Of a stretch of 64,000 nt of DNA, positions 45,992-58,919 are shown in pieces. Numbering within the stretch: position 1 is the first letter of the stretch; each line of letters begins with the position of its first letter. The notes beneath the pieces are model-generated. The model did not search any database and had not been told where the DNA came from. It worked only from the letters and a program-made list of their open reading frames with translations. The stretch comes from Apiospora phragmitis (lineage: Eukaryota > Ascomycota > Sordariomycetes > Amphisphaeriales > Apiosporaceae), in contig JAQQWL010000013.1 in assembly GCA_038363925.1 (NCBI GenBank), positions 1,922,001 to 1,986,000 of the forward strand, written 5' to 3'. The position numbers and the translations under genes were made by a program.

Positions 45992-47083
45992 ATGTCGATC
46001 CGACTACCCCATCCTGACTCTGCCATACACCTATACCGGCACCTCCTGCGCGAAGCCACGTATGTCCCGCCTTATTGCCGCCCGTGGCTGACCGAGAGAA
46101 TCAAACGCAGGTTTCGCGACTGGCGTAGGCCCAACCTTCACGAGGCCCACCAATCCTTACGCTTCCTCCGTTCTGCCAACTCTGGTCATATCAATCGCAC
46201 GCTCCATCTCTGCTTCCTGGCATCCGGTAGGCTGGGAAAAAGAAAACGTCAACTAGCAACCTCCTTCTTCAAAAAAGACCCCGCGGAAGATTCGGACGCC
46301 CTGGCGAAGAGACCCTTATTCTCAACTGCGACGGCCGCACCGAATCGTTCGAATCGCAAACCTCGACCCGAAGAAGCTCCCGTCCTAACCTGGCTGAATA
46401 ACTGGGACATCGATAAGGTTATGGCAGTTGCGGGAGCCCAAGTTCGGAATTCCCAAACCAACTTTCCAAAGCAGATGCGCAAAACAATTGATCCCGCGCG
46501 GGTCCTACCCAAAGTGAACGCATGGGGTCAGGTGTTCAAACCGAGACTGGTTGGACGAAAACTGCAGAAACACTATGCAAAACTATTGGCCGACCTGATG
46601 CCCCCGATGCCACAAGGCGAATGGGACTTGCTGCAGGACTTGAGTTTGGGGCAAGCAGAACCGGAAATGTTTAATGTTCCAACAAGACGAACCGTCGCCA
46701 CTACACCGGTCGCAACCCAGGACTCCTCGACAGACACCACCCCGGAATGGAACTGGGAGGAATATGTCACGAAACCTGTTCGAACTGTTGAACGTAGCAA
46801 TTCTCGCGCGATCAAGTCATTGTCTGGTGCTTGCGATTCGGACCCTCGCGGCCAAGGCAGACCTATAGGAGTGAAATCTTTCTCGCCTAGAAGGCTTCGG
46901 CGCAGTATATACAACCGCGTGTGGGAGGCATCCCCAATCCTGACCTATGCCAAGGGCAAGGAGAAATTCAAGGTCACGTTCGGAGGGACACGCCGCGAAC
47001 TATCACCTGCGACGACCTCGGACCTGCAATTTTTCTCAGGCGTCGACACGAAAGGCACAGTGGCTCATAAGGGAAATGGTTGA
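45992..47083 (+). CDS. LYR-motif protein with Cup1-like N-terminal domain
   Basis: Intronless, intact, 363 residues. The N terminus carries the LYR tripeptide (Leu14-Tyr15-Arg16) in an IHLYRHLLREATYVPP context. It is followed by a basic helix (WLTERIKRRFRDWRR), the layout of the Cup1-like LYR proteins of ascomycetes. LYR proteins usually act in mitochondria, binding the acyl-carrier protein and helping assembly of respiratory complexes or ribosomes. The rest is basic, Pro/Thr-rich and poorly ordered, with a KVNAWGQVFKPRLVGRKLQK block and a conserved RRSIYNRVWEASP segment near the C terminus. The very high net positive charge agrees with a mitochondrial or RNA-binding role. The precise client is unknown. 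Confidence 0.8.
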   Translation: MSIRLPHPDSAIHLYRHLLREATYVPPYCRPWLTERIKRRFRDWRRPNLHEAHQSLRFLRSANSGHINRTLHLCFLASGRLGKRKRQLATSFFKKDPAEDSDALAKRPLFSTATAAPNRSNRKPRPEEAPVLTWLNNWDIDKVMAVAGAQVRNSQTNFPKQMRKTIDPARVLPKVNAWGQVFKPRLVGRKLQKHYAKLLADLMPPMPQGEWDLLQDLSLGQAEPEMFNVPTRRTVATTPVATQDSSTDTTPEWNWEEYVTKPVRTVERSNSRAIKSLSGACDSDPRGQGRPIGVKSFSPRRLRRSIYNRVWEASPILTYAKGKEKFKVTFGGTRRELSPATTSDLQFFSGVDTKGTVAHKGNG

Positions 47084-47165
47084 ATCGTGCGCTTTAGTAT
47101 GCCCTCTTTTTGATCTATATATACCCTGGGGTTTCACAGTAAACGAGACGAGACGGGCGCCCGTT

Positions 47166-47774
47166 TCAGTCCAGCAAGCTCGCCAGCTTTATCAAAGCCT
47201 CTTTCTCGACCCGCATGCCAACCCATTCGTTCTGCGGTATGGCGCCTATGGACTCGTAGAACTTGATGCTGGGCTCATTCCACTTGAGAACCGACCAGTC
47301 GAGCCGGCCGCCTTTCATCGCCTCCACCTCTCTGGCCAACTCGACCAGCAACCGCTTGCCGTAGCCCTTCTTCCGTTCCGTCTCGCGAACGTACAGATCT
47401 TCGAGGTAGACACCGGCTTTAGCCCGCCACGTGCTGTAGTTGTAGAAGTACAGCGCCATGCCCACGGTCTTTTGTTCTTCGTTAAAGAGGACCAAACAGC
47501 GCGCCGGTCGAGAAGGCGTGATAGGCTCGGTGTTGGGTGCGGTCGACGTCGAGGTGACGCCGTCAGGGGCCAAGGCCAAGGTGTCCAGGAGCGTCGCCTC
47601 GGTCGCCTCGACGGTGTGGAGCTCGTGCTCGTAGTCTGCCAGTTCGCGGATCAATTCTAGGATTGCAGGCACGTCTGGTTGGTATTAGTCTACAATGATG
47701 CCATGGCAATTCGAGAATCCAAGATGTGTACCTTCGCGCCGCGCATGGCGTACTGTACAAGCTGCTGGGGCCAT
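47166..47774 (-). CDS. GNAT N-acetyltransferase (diamine acetyltransferase-like)
   Basis: Transfers acetyl from acetyl-CoA to an amine; closest in layout to spermidine/spermine acetyltransferases. Exon 1 (47774-47732) encodes only MAPAACTVRHARRED; after an intron (47675-47731, GTACAC...CCAG) exon 2 (47674-47166) continues with VPAILELIRELADYEHE. The CoA pyrophosphate-binding motif A is RKKGYGKRLL (about residues 115-124), preceded by the YLEDLYVRE strand. Motif B contains WNEPSIKFYESIGA. All are intact. 183 residues, close to the typical 170-ish of this group; a disordered Ser/Thr/Pro loop near residues 50-70 accounts for the difference. Its stop lies 82 bases from the convergent LYR gene. 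Confidence 0.9.
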
Positions 47775-49090
47775 TATTACTGTAAGACCTATTACCGCTT
47801 CCCGGAGAGCTCTCTGTAAGTGGTATATGGTGAGGGATGAGGATGGTAGTGAAATAAGTAGTCAATCGTATGCACTAGCATACAAGTCAAGCTTCGTTTG
47901 GTATGCGCTGCTTTATGTGATGTGTGAAACATCGCACGCCCTTCCAAGCTCCTCTTGCTTGTCAAACTACACCCGAACGCTCATGTTGATAGGTTAGTGG
48001 GGGTGGTTTGCGGCGCACGGCAGAAAACGACCCTCATCCAAGCCTAGCATGTCCCGATCCCCCCGCAATACGGTGGTCTGAATCGCCTATTTGAGGCCAT
48101 GTTAGCGTCACCGCCTCCTCTTTACTTCATCCTTGGATCGCTGCCGAAGTCGGCTTTGAGGTCCCATTCTGTGCCCTATACGAGCATGAGGGATATAACA
48201 TTCCATGGGATCATGTTTTTACACGAGTCATTCGCTTATATCAGACCTACTCCCGGAGAGGTTACTGTGGCTCTGTGTTGTGGAGAATACATCATCACCC
48301 ACGCTCCTTGTACCCTGCTCGGTTTCGAACTCTTGCTCTCAAGTCCTAAGCAAATATATCTACTTGACATCTACTTCCCACTGGAGTAAATGATCTCTAT
48401 GAATACTTAAGCACAATGGCTGCCCGTGATTAGCTAGTAATGCTCAGTAATAGCCCTCGGTTATTGTCGAGTGATCTCCTAGCTTGTTCTTGTATATAGT
48501 GGTTTAATCACAATAATTTGGCCCGACTTTGCTATTAAAGAGTAATTTCCATGATAGATATCGGAAATGTTTTAGAATATCTATAGAATACGAGTCTATA
48601 AGCACGTTTTGCAGCACAGACTTATTTGTTACTATCTACTTATGTTGCGAAGCTTGACAAAAATGGGAAGATAAGTAGGCAGGAAGATAGAAAGAAGGAC
48701 ATCCCATCACAGCACAGCGGCGAGCCCCCGGTAATCCGCCGGGCCCTGAGAGTATACCGTGCAACGGGGCGCTATGACCTCCATTCCTGTTCCTTGAGGC
48801 AAGACGCGGGTTTCCGGGTCCTCCGGCCGCGTGACTTGGACCAAGGTGCCTTACCGGTTGGCCTCGATGGCGGTATCGGCCGGCAGTACGTGAACCGCCC
48901 ACGATCGCGTCCACTCTGCGAGTGCGCCAGGTTGGACGTGTAAGCAAAGCAACGCGTTGACTTCCGACCAGTTCGTGTTAATGATGGATATGCCGTTGGG
49001 GAAAGTGTGTACGTGATGCATGACAGCGGGAGCGAAGGGTCGTAGTAGATGTAATTGCTGCTTAACCGCGAAACATGGAGGGCTAATTTA
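47775..49090. other. Intergenic, no gene seen
   Basis: Upstream of the acetyltransferase gene and downstream of the subtilase relic. Markedly AT-rich around 48410-48640. No motif recognised in the short frames. Confidence 0.5.
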
Positions 49091-50355
49091 TGGCACATGT
49101 AGCTCTGGTCCTTCGCTAGAAGTGATCTTGATGTACCCGCCGAACACGGGCGCTGTGCACGTTTCTCGCGTCACGTCCGATATGGTCATCTGACCCGGAT
49201 TGATGTAAGTGCTGTGATGCAATTGCATCGTAGGGACTGACGAGCCCGGTGCCCTGCTATAGCGTGGTACCGAGAGCATGATCTCGCCCAAGACCCAGCG
49301 GACGGGCCTCGCGGTAGTTTGAAGCAGCGCCAGGATCTCCGTTACCGAAAGCTCGAGGAATCGTGATTTGACGAGGGCATAGGAAGCGCAGATGTAGGGT
49401 TTCGCCATGCTGGTCTCCAGCGGCCACGTCGCCAGTGTGTGCCCTGCTGGCGACGCGAGCCGTGGCTCCAGGATGTAGTCTAGCCATACGGGGCCCATGG
49501 CCGAGTAGTAATCGACCATGCCGCCGACTGCCTGCTATGGGGGCTGGAGGAGGAGTTGCTGGCGAAGAGGACCTTATACTCTTTGCCTTCGCGTTCCCCG
49601 GCGGCTTTATAGTTGCCCATCATCGTCTTGCTTGCGTCCACGTCGTCCACGTCGACAACAGTGTCGCTCCTCGTCATGGAAGAACAAACCAGCACCAAAT
49701 ACGCGTCAAGCTCTGCTTCGTGGGCTACACCAATTGATATCGTATCCTTGCTTGGCTCCAATGGATCGAACCAATGATGCCTGCGTCAATGTTGACTAGT
49801 ACTTTTACTGGTCGGGCTGTGAAAAGTGGTATACCAGCAACATAGGCACCATGACCGCCGCTGTATTAGCAAGTAGCCAGGGGATCCGAACTCTCCTGAC
49901 TCTTTCCGCCGTCCAGCGTCCAAGGACTGCCCCTCGAAGAGTTTGTACTCGGAGCCATTACCTGCACCGAGCGCTGGATTCATATAGTCGTCACCGGTAT
50001 CGATAATACCGATCTTGACGCTTTTGCCCTTAATTCCCAGAGCATGGAGCGTCTCAACACCCCCATTCTAGAGAGCGGAGTTGAGGTTGCCGCCTGCGTC
50101 GGGCTTTATAGGCTTGGACAGTCGTTCTGGCTCGAGCCCTGTGCCATCATATGCATTCGGCAAACCGGTTAACAACGTAGACTTGGGTCTCAAGTTTGGG
50201 TTAGGTATATACGCATCATCAACCGGCTCTCTTCTAATCAAAACATCTTGCGTAACAAACTTCACTATGCAGGCTTTGTCGAGTCCGCTGTGTGTCCATG
50301 CAACCGAAGCCAGAGCAATGCATGCCGTAATGAAAAGGGCAATCGTGGTGAACAT
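49091..50355 (-). pseudogene. Subtilisin-like serine protease (S8) relic
   Basis: Starts with a signal peptide (MFTTIALFITACIALASVAW) at 50355. A frame with an in-frame TAG at 50068-50070 leads into GIKGKSVKIGIIDTG, the S8 catalytic Asp block, followed by NPALG. Another stop lies at about 49786. The region with the catalytic His (GTHVAG-type) is not found. After a frame change near 49500 the C-terminal catalytic part appears as GPVWLDYILEPRLASPAGHTLATWPL. A degenerate ETSMAKP then stands where GTSMAxP with the nucleophile Ser is expected. Intact fungal relatives of this Vpr-like type are about 800-900 residues; only about 1.26 kb remains. Nonsense codons plus a large internal loss show real decay, unlike the single-base breaks in other genes here. 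It presumably once coded for a secreted protease. Confidence 0.8.
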
Positions 50356-53300
50356 GAAGTTGGATTAATGCACCTACTACCCCCGTTCGATTGGACACAT
50401 GTCTCAAGCAACATCCAGGTGACTGTCCCTATTTATGTGACTGTAAAAATATTCAGCTGACCAACCATACTGGAAGCTCTAGTGGCTACAGGCGTTCCTG
50501 GGATTATAACCTACTGGACCTCAGAGGCAGGCATGCGATGCGAGCTTACCGAGTCGCAACAGATGTAAGAGTTATCGAGAAAGGATAATATCACGCATGA
50601 GATATCACTATCAGTGTGTCATACCTAGTTGCCCCCTTATCTCCCATGCAGGATCTTATGGGCCAAATCTTGGAATCTCGTTGCGGAAGGTGTGATACAG
50701 AGACCTACTTGGGATCATCAGCTGCGGTTATATGATCATGTCACTCTTAACAATAGGGCTGACCACCGAGTTCGCGTCCGACCTATGCCAGCCGAAGAAG
50801 TCGGCTCAGTCCCTCTTCCCAAGTAACAATATGTTGCGTCTTTTGTTCTATTACGTACTACATAAAGGAGGCCAGGGAAAACGCACGTCAAACAAGCAAG
50901 GTAAGATGTCCACTTCGTAATCCCGCGTATGTAACTGCGGCACTTTCACTTGTGAAAAACTCTCCCTTCATCGAGTGTTCATGATCTCGCGATATGTGCT
51001 TCTGTCGGCTATCAAATACAGCACCAAAATTGCTGATACGATGAGGTCAGGGTCCATCCTACTGCTGCTTGGCACCTGGCAGGGAGGCATCATGAATCGG
51101 AAGCTAAGGACTATCCGGATGAATGCCCCCCCTGCCGGGAGCTCTGATAAGCTGATGATTACTGGAGCGGCAGCCCAGAGCCCACCCTCTGCTCCAAATT
51201 GCTTTGAGGTATTGTAATCACACTCGATGGTGCTTGTCTTTGCATTGACTCTTTGAATTTTCAGTAACGACTGGCGGGAACCTCGGCACCCTGAATAAAG
51301 GCAAGGGGCTGCGATTGTCGAATTGATCGATGGCCGCTTTCACAAATGATAAGAGAATGGTCACTTTTCGTACTTAGTGTATCATAGGAAATTCTCTGGG
51401 GTTTGATTGCACAATGGCGGACGCATATCCGGCGTTGGGTCTAACTATTCTCACCCAATGGGAACTCATGCCCGCAACTCTTTACTTCAGGGGTAGAAAG
51501 GCTTGTCAATATATATAGTATTAGTTGTTAAAGAACAAACATCTGCTGCGTAATGAAACATCACAACGAATCGTCATGTTGACTAGCACCTTGCTCACTT
51601 CATTTCGAAGTGTACTGGCGGTCTAACAGTCCCAAAATTGTTTGCTTCAGCTTCCATACGAAGCAAACGTGAGTAATAGTATTGGCCTCAAGGCTAGTAT
51701 CGTCCTGTTAGACTATAATATAAGGAAACAGTAGTCATATGTATAGTATCTGTATCAATAGTGAGTGGGAGCTTCTCACCCGTAATATGTATCATCACTA
51801 ACATCAATATACATATACCCCATTCGAGTGTTCTTATTCATCTAACCATGTATGCCCTCAGCAGAGGACCACATCATACCTACAACCAACCATCATTCGT
51901 AACCTTGAAGCCTCAGAGTTACCGTCTTTAGTAACGTGCCAATTCATAACGAAATAGGCCTCATATCTGTGGAAACAGGCACTTTGGGGGGCTTATATGA
52001 TATGGGGATGATTATCGACACAAAGCCATGACAGGAGACCCTGACAGATTATTAAAACGGTTCATACATCATACAAATCTCCTCCCTACTTTTACCGGAT
52101 CAAATGGGGCTCAGCTGACTGTTTGTGCATACAGAGCCTCATGCTTAGTAACCTTTCAAACGCCATTCTCCTTTTATCATATATAGTAGGATGGGAATGT
52201 CATATGAGATCCTCCTCCATGGACAAAAATGAAAGCATCTCGGCTAACTACCCCTTCACACCAGGAGAGAGGCTGTTCTGCTGGTTGACAGAAGTTCGAT
52301 TTCAGCAAACGTTGGGGAAGGATTGTCCAGTCAGATACGTGTGTGCAACGAACGACCAAGGGGCTTCAACTGCTATGTATAGCCCTATCCGGATGCACGC
52401 TTTATTCTCTCATACCACAAGACCACAACATTAAGAAGGTTTTATGACACCAATGTGTCGATCATTGAAGAGTCTTCCAAAGCTCCGTCATCATAGGTAA
52501 TACCAAGCTGACCATGCATCACATCAGAGGCTCAGCCAATGATAGCCTTCTCCAGCATATGATATGACATTGATGCGGCAGTACTTTTGGGGCTGTCAAA
52601 CTATTTAAATTTGAATTCACCTACTAATACCTACATTGCAGACGTGCAAAGAGGCGGACCAGCCTTGTTGAGCCGGGAATAGCATCAACCGGTATTCCCT
52701 TTTTCTTACTATCCTGTGCTGCCGGTCGAAACGGCTTGGCATGTGGCAGGACTTTCGGTGGCCATCGCCGTGAATCCTCCAGACGCACGCTGCCCTCCTA
52801 TCAGCGAATCAGATGTGTCACGTAGCACGCTCATACTCACGTCATCACTCGGCCGGGATACGTGGTATTCACTAGTCTAGCCCAACGATTGCGAAAGACG
52901 GTTATGTGCTATGTTGTGAGCGGCCCCGCTAGCTTCAAGCCACCGTATATTGGGATGGGCGGTTGCCACGTGGATGCTCAGGGCCAGCCAAAGACGGTCC
53001 CGACGTTTCTGCTGCTGCTCATCCTCGGGCCAACGTCTGATGGTCGAGGCCGAGGGAAGGGTCAGCTCCACATACGATCGACCCGAATCTTCCTAGCTGC
53101 GCTGGTGGCTTCACCTGACAGTTTCATTCCACAAAGGCTAGAATCAGCGATCCGACATGGGTTGGCTTGGTGATCAGGGGCGGCCTCGTCAGACAGTCAG
53201 TCAAACAGGATATACGGCCCCAGGGGTCAGGGTTCATTACCACCATCCAGACAGTCTTGTCAATATTCGACAACGCCATGAGGATTAGAGTTTCAATCAA

Positions 53301-53613
53301 TAACATATTGGTGCTAGTCATCATATCATGGTGGAGAAGCATCTGCTGTAAGAGGACGATCCGGGATCACGCGATGATGGACATGCCCGTTTTCTCTTCC
53401 GTTGTCCGTATCTTGCATTCAGGCTAGGCTGGCTCGAGACAAGCCTATCCCCTTTCTCTCAGCTCTCGGTTCACACCCCTGGACCTCTTCTGGCAGCTGG
53501 GCTGCGTCGGTGAGGTGGGTCATACTCCTTTTTTCTCACCTTAGTTGCCCTATGTCCTCATATGATTTGATGGAGCCAACTCCTAACCAATGTCCGAACG
53601 CTATGAAATTTTT

Positions 53614-53625
53614 GGGGGGGGGGGG
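53614..53625. repeat. Poly-G run (12) followed by further G-rich sequence
   Basis: Twelve G, then TGGGG and AGGGGGAGGG, giving at least four G tracts close together. It could form a G-quadruplex on the plus strand. Exact length is uncertain. Confidence 0.8.
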
Positions 53626-53850
53626 TGGGGAGGGGGAGGGAAAAAGCAACGACCTGTGGCTGACAAAAGGATCAACCACGCATGGAACTACCTGGGATCG
53701 GCGGACAAGGGCTGGCCACCGTCCAGTGGTATGGCACCAATAGCGGTTCTTGTGGAGCGAAGGGTCTGAAAATCAGATGCGTGTAGCCGTAGTGAAAGTG
53801 AAAGGGCTGTAATGTGCGGACCACCCCTGCTCACCCCCTTCTTCTTCAGA

Positions 53851-53871
53851 CTTCTTCTTCTTCTTCTTCTT
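53851..53871. repeat. (CTT)7 microsatellite
   Basis: Seven perfect CTT units in a pyrimidine-rich, non-coding context. Confidence 0.9.
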
Positions 53872-56800
53872 GTCTCTCCCCACCAGGCTGCTCGGCCAGG
53901 GGAGAGCCGATAGCGGTAAGTAGTAGTAAGTAATGGCTTCTTGCCCTTGCCCTCGCCCCCGGAGACACATCCGGACTTTGTTTTCTCTCTGAACTTGGTC
54001 AACCTTCTCCCACCAATCTGCCAATCTCCATCCCATTGTGAGTCAATTGAAGTTTGTTTCCCTTCGATGCACCAATGCAAGTCAATGCCATTTGCTGTCA
54101 GTGAGCTTACACATCGTATCGTGAAACCTATCCTCTGGAGCTCATAAGACATCCGGGGTCATTAGCCTCTTCGTGTCCTTCTCTCGTCCTTCTCTGTAAC
54201 GAAGAGAGTTTTGGCGTCGAAGGTACAGACCGATGATGGCCAGTGATTTGGTGTAATCTAGAAGAACGAAAAAAGAGTATCATCGGGTGCGTCATTTAAG
54301 ATCAAGCACTGCGTGATCTAGATCCAGCGAGCGAGAGGGCCCACGACCGACGGGTGCTTGCATAGGTAGCTTAGGAAACGTGCTTCTCGCTCGCCTTGGG
54401 GATCAGGGATACCCTTCGTTGGGCATCCCATTGGCTGCCTCCCTCTGCGCAATTCATCGGTCGCACACGGTTCGCCAATACCGTGTTGCCTTGGTATACT
54501 TGAGAGGGTCAGGGATACGAGTAGTATGGGAACATCGTCGTTGTTACAAACCACGGTTGTTCAGTGAGCACAACACCCACGTGCGGTCCGTCGGTCGGTC
54601 GCGGAACGCTAAGACATGGCTGCTGCGCTTGCAATGCCAGGTTTCATATTCGATCCTAATGGGAGTTAATTGAAGAGGGATACTGATCGGAGACGATTTG
54701 GGATTCCTTCACACTGTCCAAATTTCCCAGAGTCGGCCCATTCTGAAATGTCGACCCACGCCACCTAGATTGAGGAGGTATGAGGGAGGCGAATCGATGA
54801 CCGAAGCAGCGACGGCAAATGCCGCCGGCTGCAATGGGAAAAGTAATATAACGTCAGCTAGTTTCTGTGGGGGAGAAGAAGGATGCAAAATCTGTTTGTA
54901 TGTATCTGTCTATCTATCTTGGTGGATGACGGGATACTACTACATCCTTACCTCCTTCTTGGACCCCACCGGCCATGTTGCGTTGCATCCTGGGACGGAT
55001 AGCCGCATACGTTGGAATCGGGTGCGATGGCGGCCGTTGGCTCTTTCTGTCTGCCCATCCTGTCCTGGGCCCCCCCTTGTCCTACTCTACTGGTACTCCT
55101 CTTCCCTGCCCTTCACCCTGGTAACTGCTTCATTTCCCATAGATTCGGTAACAGCTGAACGGCCAATCGCAGTCGCGTCGCAGCAAGGAATTTGCCCGGA
55201 TTTCTGTAACATCGCCTGTTCCCCCGGAACCTGCATCTTGCGTCCGTAACTCTCCTGTTATGCACACACGTCACAGCAGCCCTCTTTTTTATTTTGATAT
55301 ATCTTGACAAGTATAATGTCGTGCCCCGTAACCAACATCTGAGCCACTTTCGCCTATGCTGCGGCTACAGTCGACGTACGATGCATGTTCGGTGCTGCAT
55401 CGGCGGCGGCCTACATTGATCTTATGTGACTTCCGGCGATTCTGCCCCTGATTCGTGGGAATGCATGGTCGAGCGAATTAGAGTTAAAGTTTTAGGCCCT
55501 GGTCCGAGTATAGTGATGCTTCTTGGGTGATGATTATTACATGTATGCACCAGTCTCGTCACAATCACTCAAGCCCACATCGGGCTCTCCAAGATTTGGT
55601 ATCGTGACATACAGGAGTCCCAAAGTCTTTACCTGGGTAAAACCCCCCTATCGAAAGGTAAGTAACGAATTTATATGCATAGTCAAACGGAGATAGCATG
55701 GCCTGCAAAAGGAAACGTCCGGACCCAGGTAACCTTTTGAAACAAGCCATCATTGATGTCCCGTTCCACTGGGTCGTACACTCGCGCGCATTTGATGAAT
55801 GTACCTTTCTCTCTTTCTACCCCCTCACTCCCTCCACCGTCGTCCGAAAGCCGGGTAGGTAAGCCATTACAGAGGGGGGAGGACGGGCACGTAAGGTTGT
55901 CTGATGGTTGCACCGCATTTCATGCATGTCTGCTACGGACGTAGAAAAAAAAGGGCTTTGTGTGGACGCTGAGATTGGGCAACACGCGCATTGCTGCAGG
56001 ATCGAGGAACCTACCGAGATGAGGTACCCGAGCACGGATACCTGCTCGATTGGGAACCCCCTCCGTGGTACAGAGTGGTTGTAATGTCCATATTTGGAAT
56101 ATTGACGGCGGAAGGATCACGTCCTGACATCAGCAGAGCAAGGTTATCTATCATACTCAGGAGACTGGTAACAAAGTGAGTGAGTGCATGGCCCACGTTG
56201 AGCGTACGCGTGCATAGGTAGGTAACAAAGATGCCGATGGCCTGAGAGCAGGCGGTACACTAATGCGGTTATATCTGACCACAGTATACTGTCCAGACAG
56301 GGTTATAGTTGGTTCAAACCCAAACCCGTCTATACCGCTATTTGGTTGCATATTCGGCGTTGACCTCGAGCACCCGCCACGGATAACGGCATTTTAGATC
56401 AAGATCGCGTACGAAGGCCTTCAAGTAAAGATCCTCTTAGCATGACTGCGCATGAGCTGCGTTGACATATATATAAGATATACTAAGGGACCAAAGCCAA
56501 TGAGAATTCTGCCAAGCTAGGAACCATGCATTGTTGTTGAAGAGGTCAGGTTAAGGTGCACTGAAACAGGGTACCGGCAGTCTGTCTGAGAGCTGACTGT
56601 TTCAAACCCGATCTGTTAATGGGTGTATGTAAGATCTTTGCTTACTATAGTTCGGAGCCTGACTAAGCCCAGGGGGGAGGACCCAAAAGCCGAGCAGGTC
56701 ACTCGCTTACCATAGTGTCTAGTTGACATTGTGTCCCCGGAGAGGACAGTCGTGGCGAACTGCTGATTCATGCATTGCAAACCCATGTCGCTTGTTGCAG

Positions 56801-58903
56801 AAGTCCTCTACCACACGGAGCGAAGAAAAGAATAACGCCCGAAAGGTGGTTGGTTTATGCACAACATCAGAAACCAGCATACTATGACGCTAACCCATAA
56901 TAACAAGGCTGCTTCTGCGTGTGCTGGTGCTGTAAGGGAGAGAGAAAAAAAGCATGAGACGACGCGTGTCTGCAGGTAAGATATCTCACCCTGTCCTTCG
57001 GTTATGCTTCTAGGTGCAGCTGGGCCAAGCCCTACGAAAACAAAACCAAGATTCTGGGTTCACCCTCGTGGGTGGCTTACATATGGGCTGTCACTATACG
57101 AGCAGGCAAGAGGAACCTTGAGAGAGAGAGAAACTGGTGTTCGGCACCTGCCCATGGCTTGGCTGTCGTGGCCAGTCGCACAGCGTGAGATCCAAGGGGG
57201 TTGTCTGCCGGCGTGACCCAAGGGCCAGGATAGAAGGGTCTCAAGGGAGACCGCGAGATCTCAAGGATTTAATATCCACGTGCATGATCTCGAAAGCAAG
57301 TACGCGATGTCTTTCGTTTCTGGTTACCAAACTGGGCCGAGGTACCTGGTTCGCCTAAATAGATTAAGGGGGAAAAAGCGAGGCAGATAGACGGAGATAG
57401 AAAACGAGAAACAAAAGAGAGGGAACCCGATCGCAGGCTACCTATACCCAGCTCGACTGCCATGATCACACCGCATCGCATCATGGAGCGGAACGGCCAT
57501 TCACGCATCCGATCCCATGGGCTCTGCATATATCACGCTGCAACGTGGCCGTGAGGCGCAATGCGTGCCATGGAAGGCTATTCTTGCCCACATTTCGGAG
57601 GCACAATATCGGGGCTTGGAAGAGAAGAACCATCGGAGTATGGAATAATTAACCCGGGATCTCCTTGCAAAGAAAAGCTTCAATTAAGCAGCAGATCCTG
57701 CCTCCATGCATCGCGTATATGATACCATTATTGCGTTAGTCCTTGCGCCCAACGGCTGCTTGCAGCTCGCTTTTTGCCCCCCTTTCTTGCTTTGCTCGCG
57801 CAGAGGGGAAGGATAGCAGCACAAACACACACATATCGGGGGATCTTGCCGGGCTTTCCTATGCCTCCCGCACGGCCTCCTATTGCATGCTTCGAATAAC
57901 AATAATGACAGACTACGGAGGGAAAGGGGCAGTTTGTACACCAGCCAATAGATCGGACACATTCTCGGCCTGATCCGAAGCTGTCTTGTGTGGCTGCTGC
58001 TAGGCCGTTGCTTTTGGGGGAGGATGGGCGGAGGAGAACCAGTAGACACCACCCACCATGAAGTCAGCTGGTGCATTCATAAGAAACGAATATTGTTGCG
58101 CGTAACGCCATTGTTCAATCAGGAGACGAGTTTTGTTTTTGGCTTCTGTTTTCGAAATTTGCATTTCCTTCTAGTCAACGTTGTGAACGTTGGGGTTACG
58201 TTTCATTCGTTGCTTCTCACCAACGGCCTCGTTGCGCGCAGACGCGGGAAGACCATTCGCTGCGTACATAACGTAGCCCGTACCGCACGTACATAACGCA
58301 TATGCTCGAACAGGGAGCGGGAGAGCTACAGAGCCCCCGGTAGGTGCAGCAGTAGCCGTAGGAGAAGCCGACGGACGGAGGTTTTCTGGATGGGACCCCC
58401 GTTTTCCCAAGCCTACAATGGGTCGATCCCAGCAGCACGGATGATGGCCGAAGCCGACAGTTGTATGGTGCGCGTGCATTTTGGTTGTAGGGGTTGCGGC
58501 AAGGGGTGCGCCCCAGGCGCGAGCCGCAGCGGCCTGAGCAGACGAGGGGGATTAGCAAGGGCCGTTGCAGCCTTGGCGACATATGCTGCGACGGGCTATA
58601 TGTGAGCCGCGTTATAACAAGCAACGATACTGCCGCCGCCGCTGCTGCTGCAGGAGAGCTCGCTGCTACTGACCGCTTGAAGGAGGAGAACTAGGTTTGT
58701 GGCATACATGAAGAATGGCGAACTACTGCTGCTCCATGCGTGGTGTTGCCCCTTAGTGACAGGCGGATGACGATAGAGAACGGCGTCAGTGATGATGTTT
58801 ACTTGGCCAAAAAACAAACCAATGGCTTCATTGACCAGTGAATGTGCAATTTTGACTTTGGCTCTCAGTCAATGCGCTATCGCCGACCAGCCTCACCCAC
58901 CAA

Positions 58904-58919
58904 CCCCCCCCCCCCCCCC
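58904..58919. repeat. Poly-C run (16)
   Basis: Sixteen consecutive C in the gene-free tract, the longest homopolymer of the window. Length should be treated as approximate. Confidence 0.85.

Noticed and set aside
53688..54152. A 154-codon minus-strand frame
   Set aside because: It contains the (CTT) repeat read as a Lys/Arg-rich run and shows no family resemblance.
54698..55249. A 183-codon plus-strand frame in the gene-free tract
   Set aside because: Longest frame of the tract, but with mixed composition, no domain and no plausible neighbours; treated as chance.
56240..56340. tRNA-like sequence with GGTTCAAACCC on the plus strand
   Set aside because: Four of five T-stem pairs form, but no 7-pair acceptor stem or convincing A box lies at the right distance.
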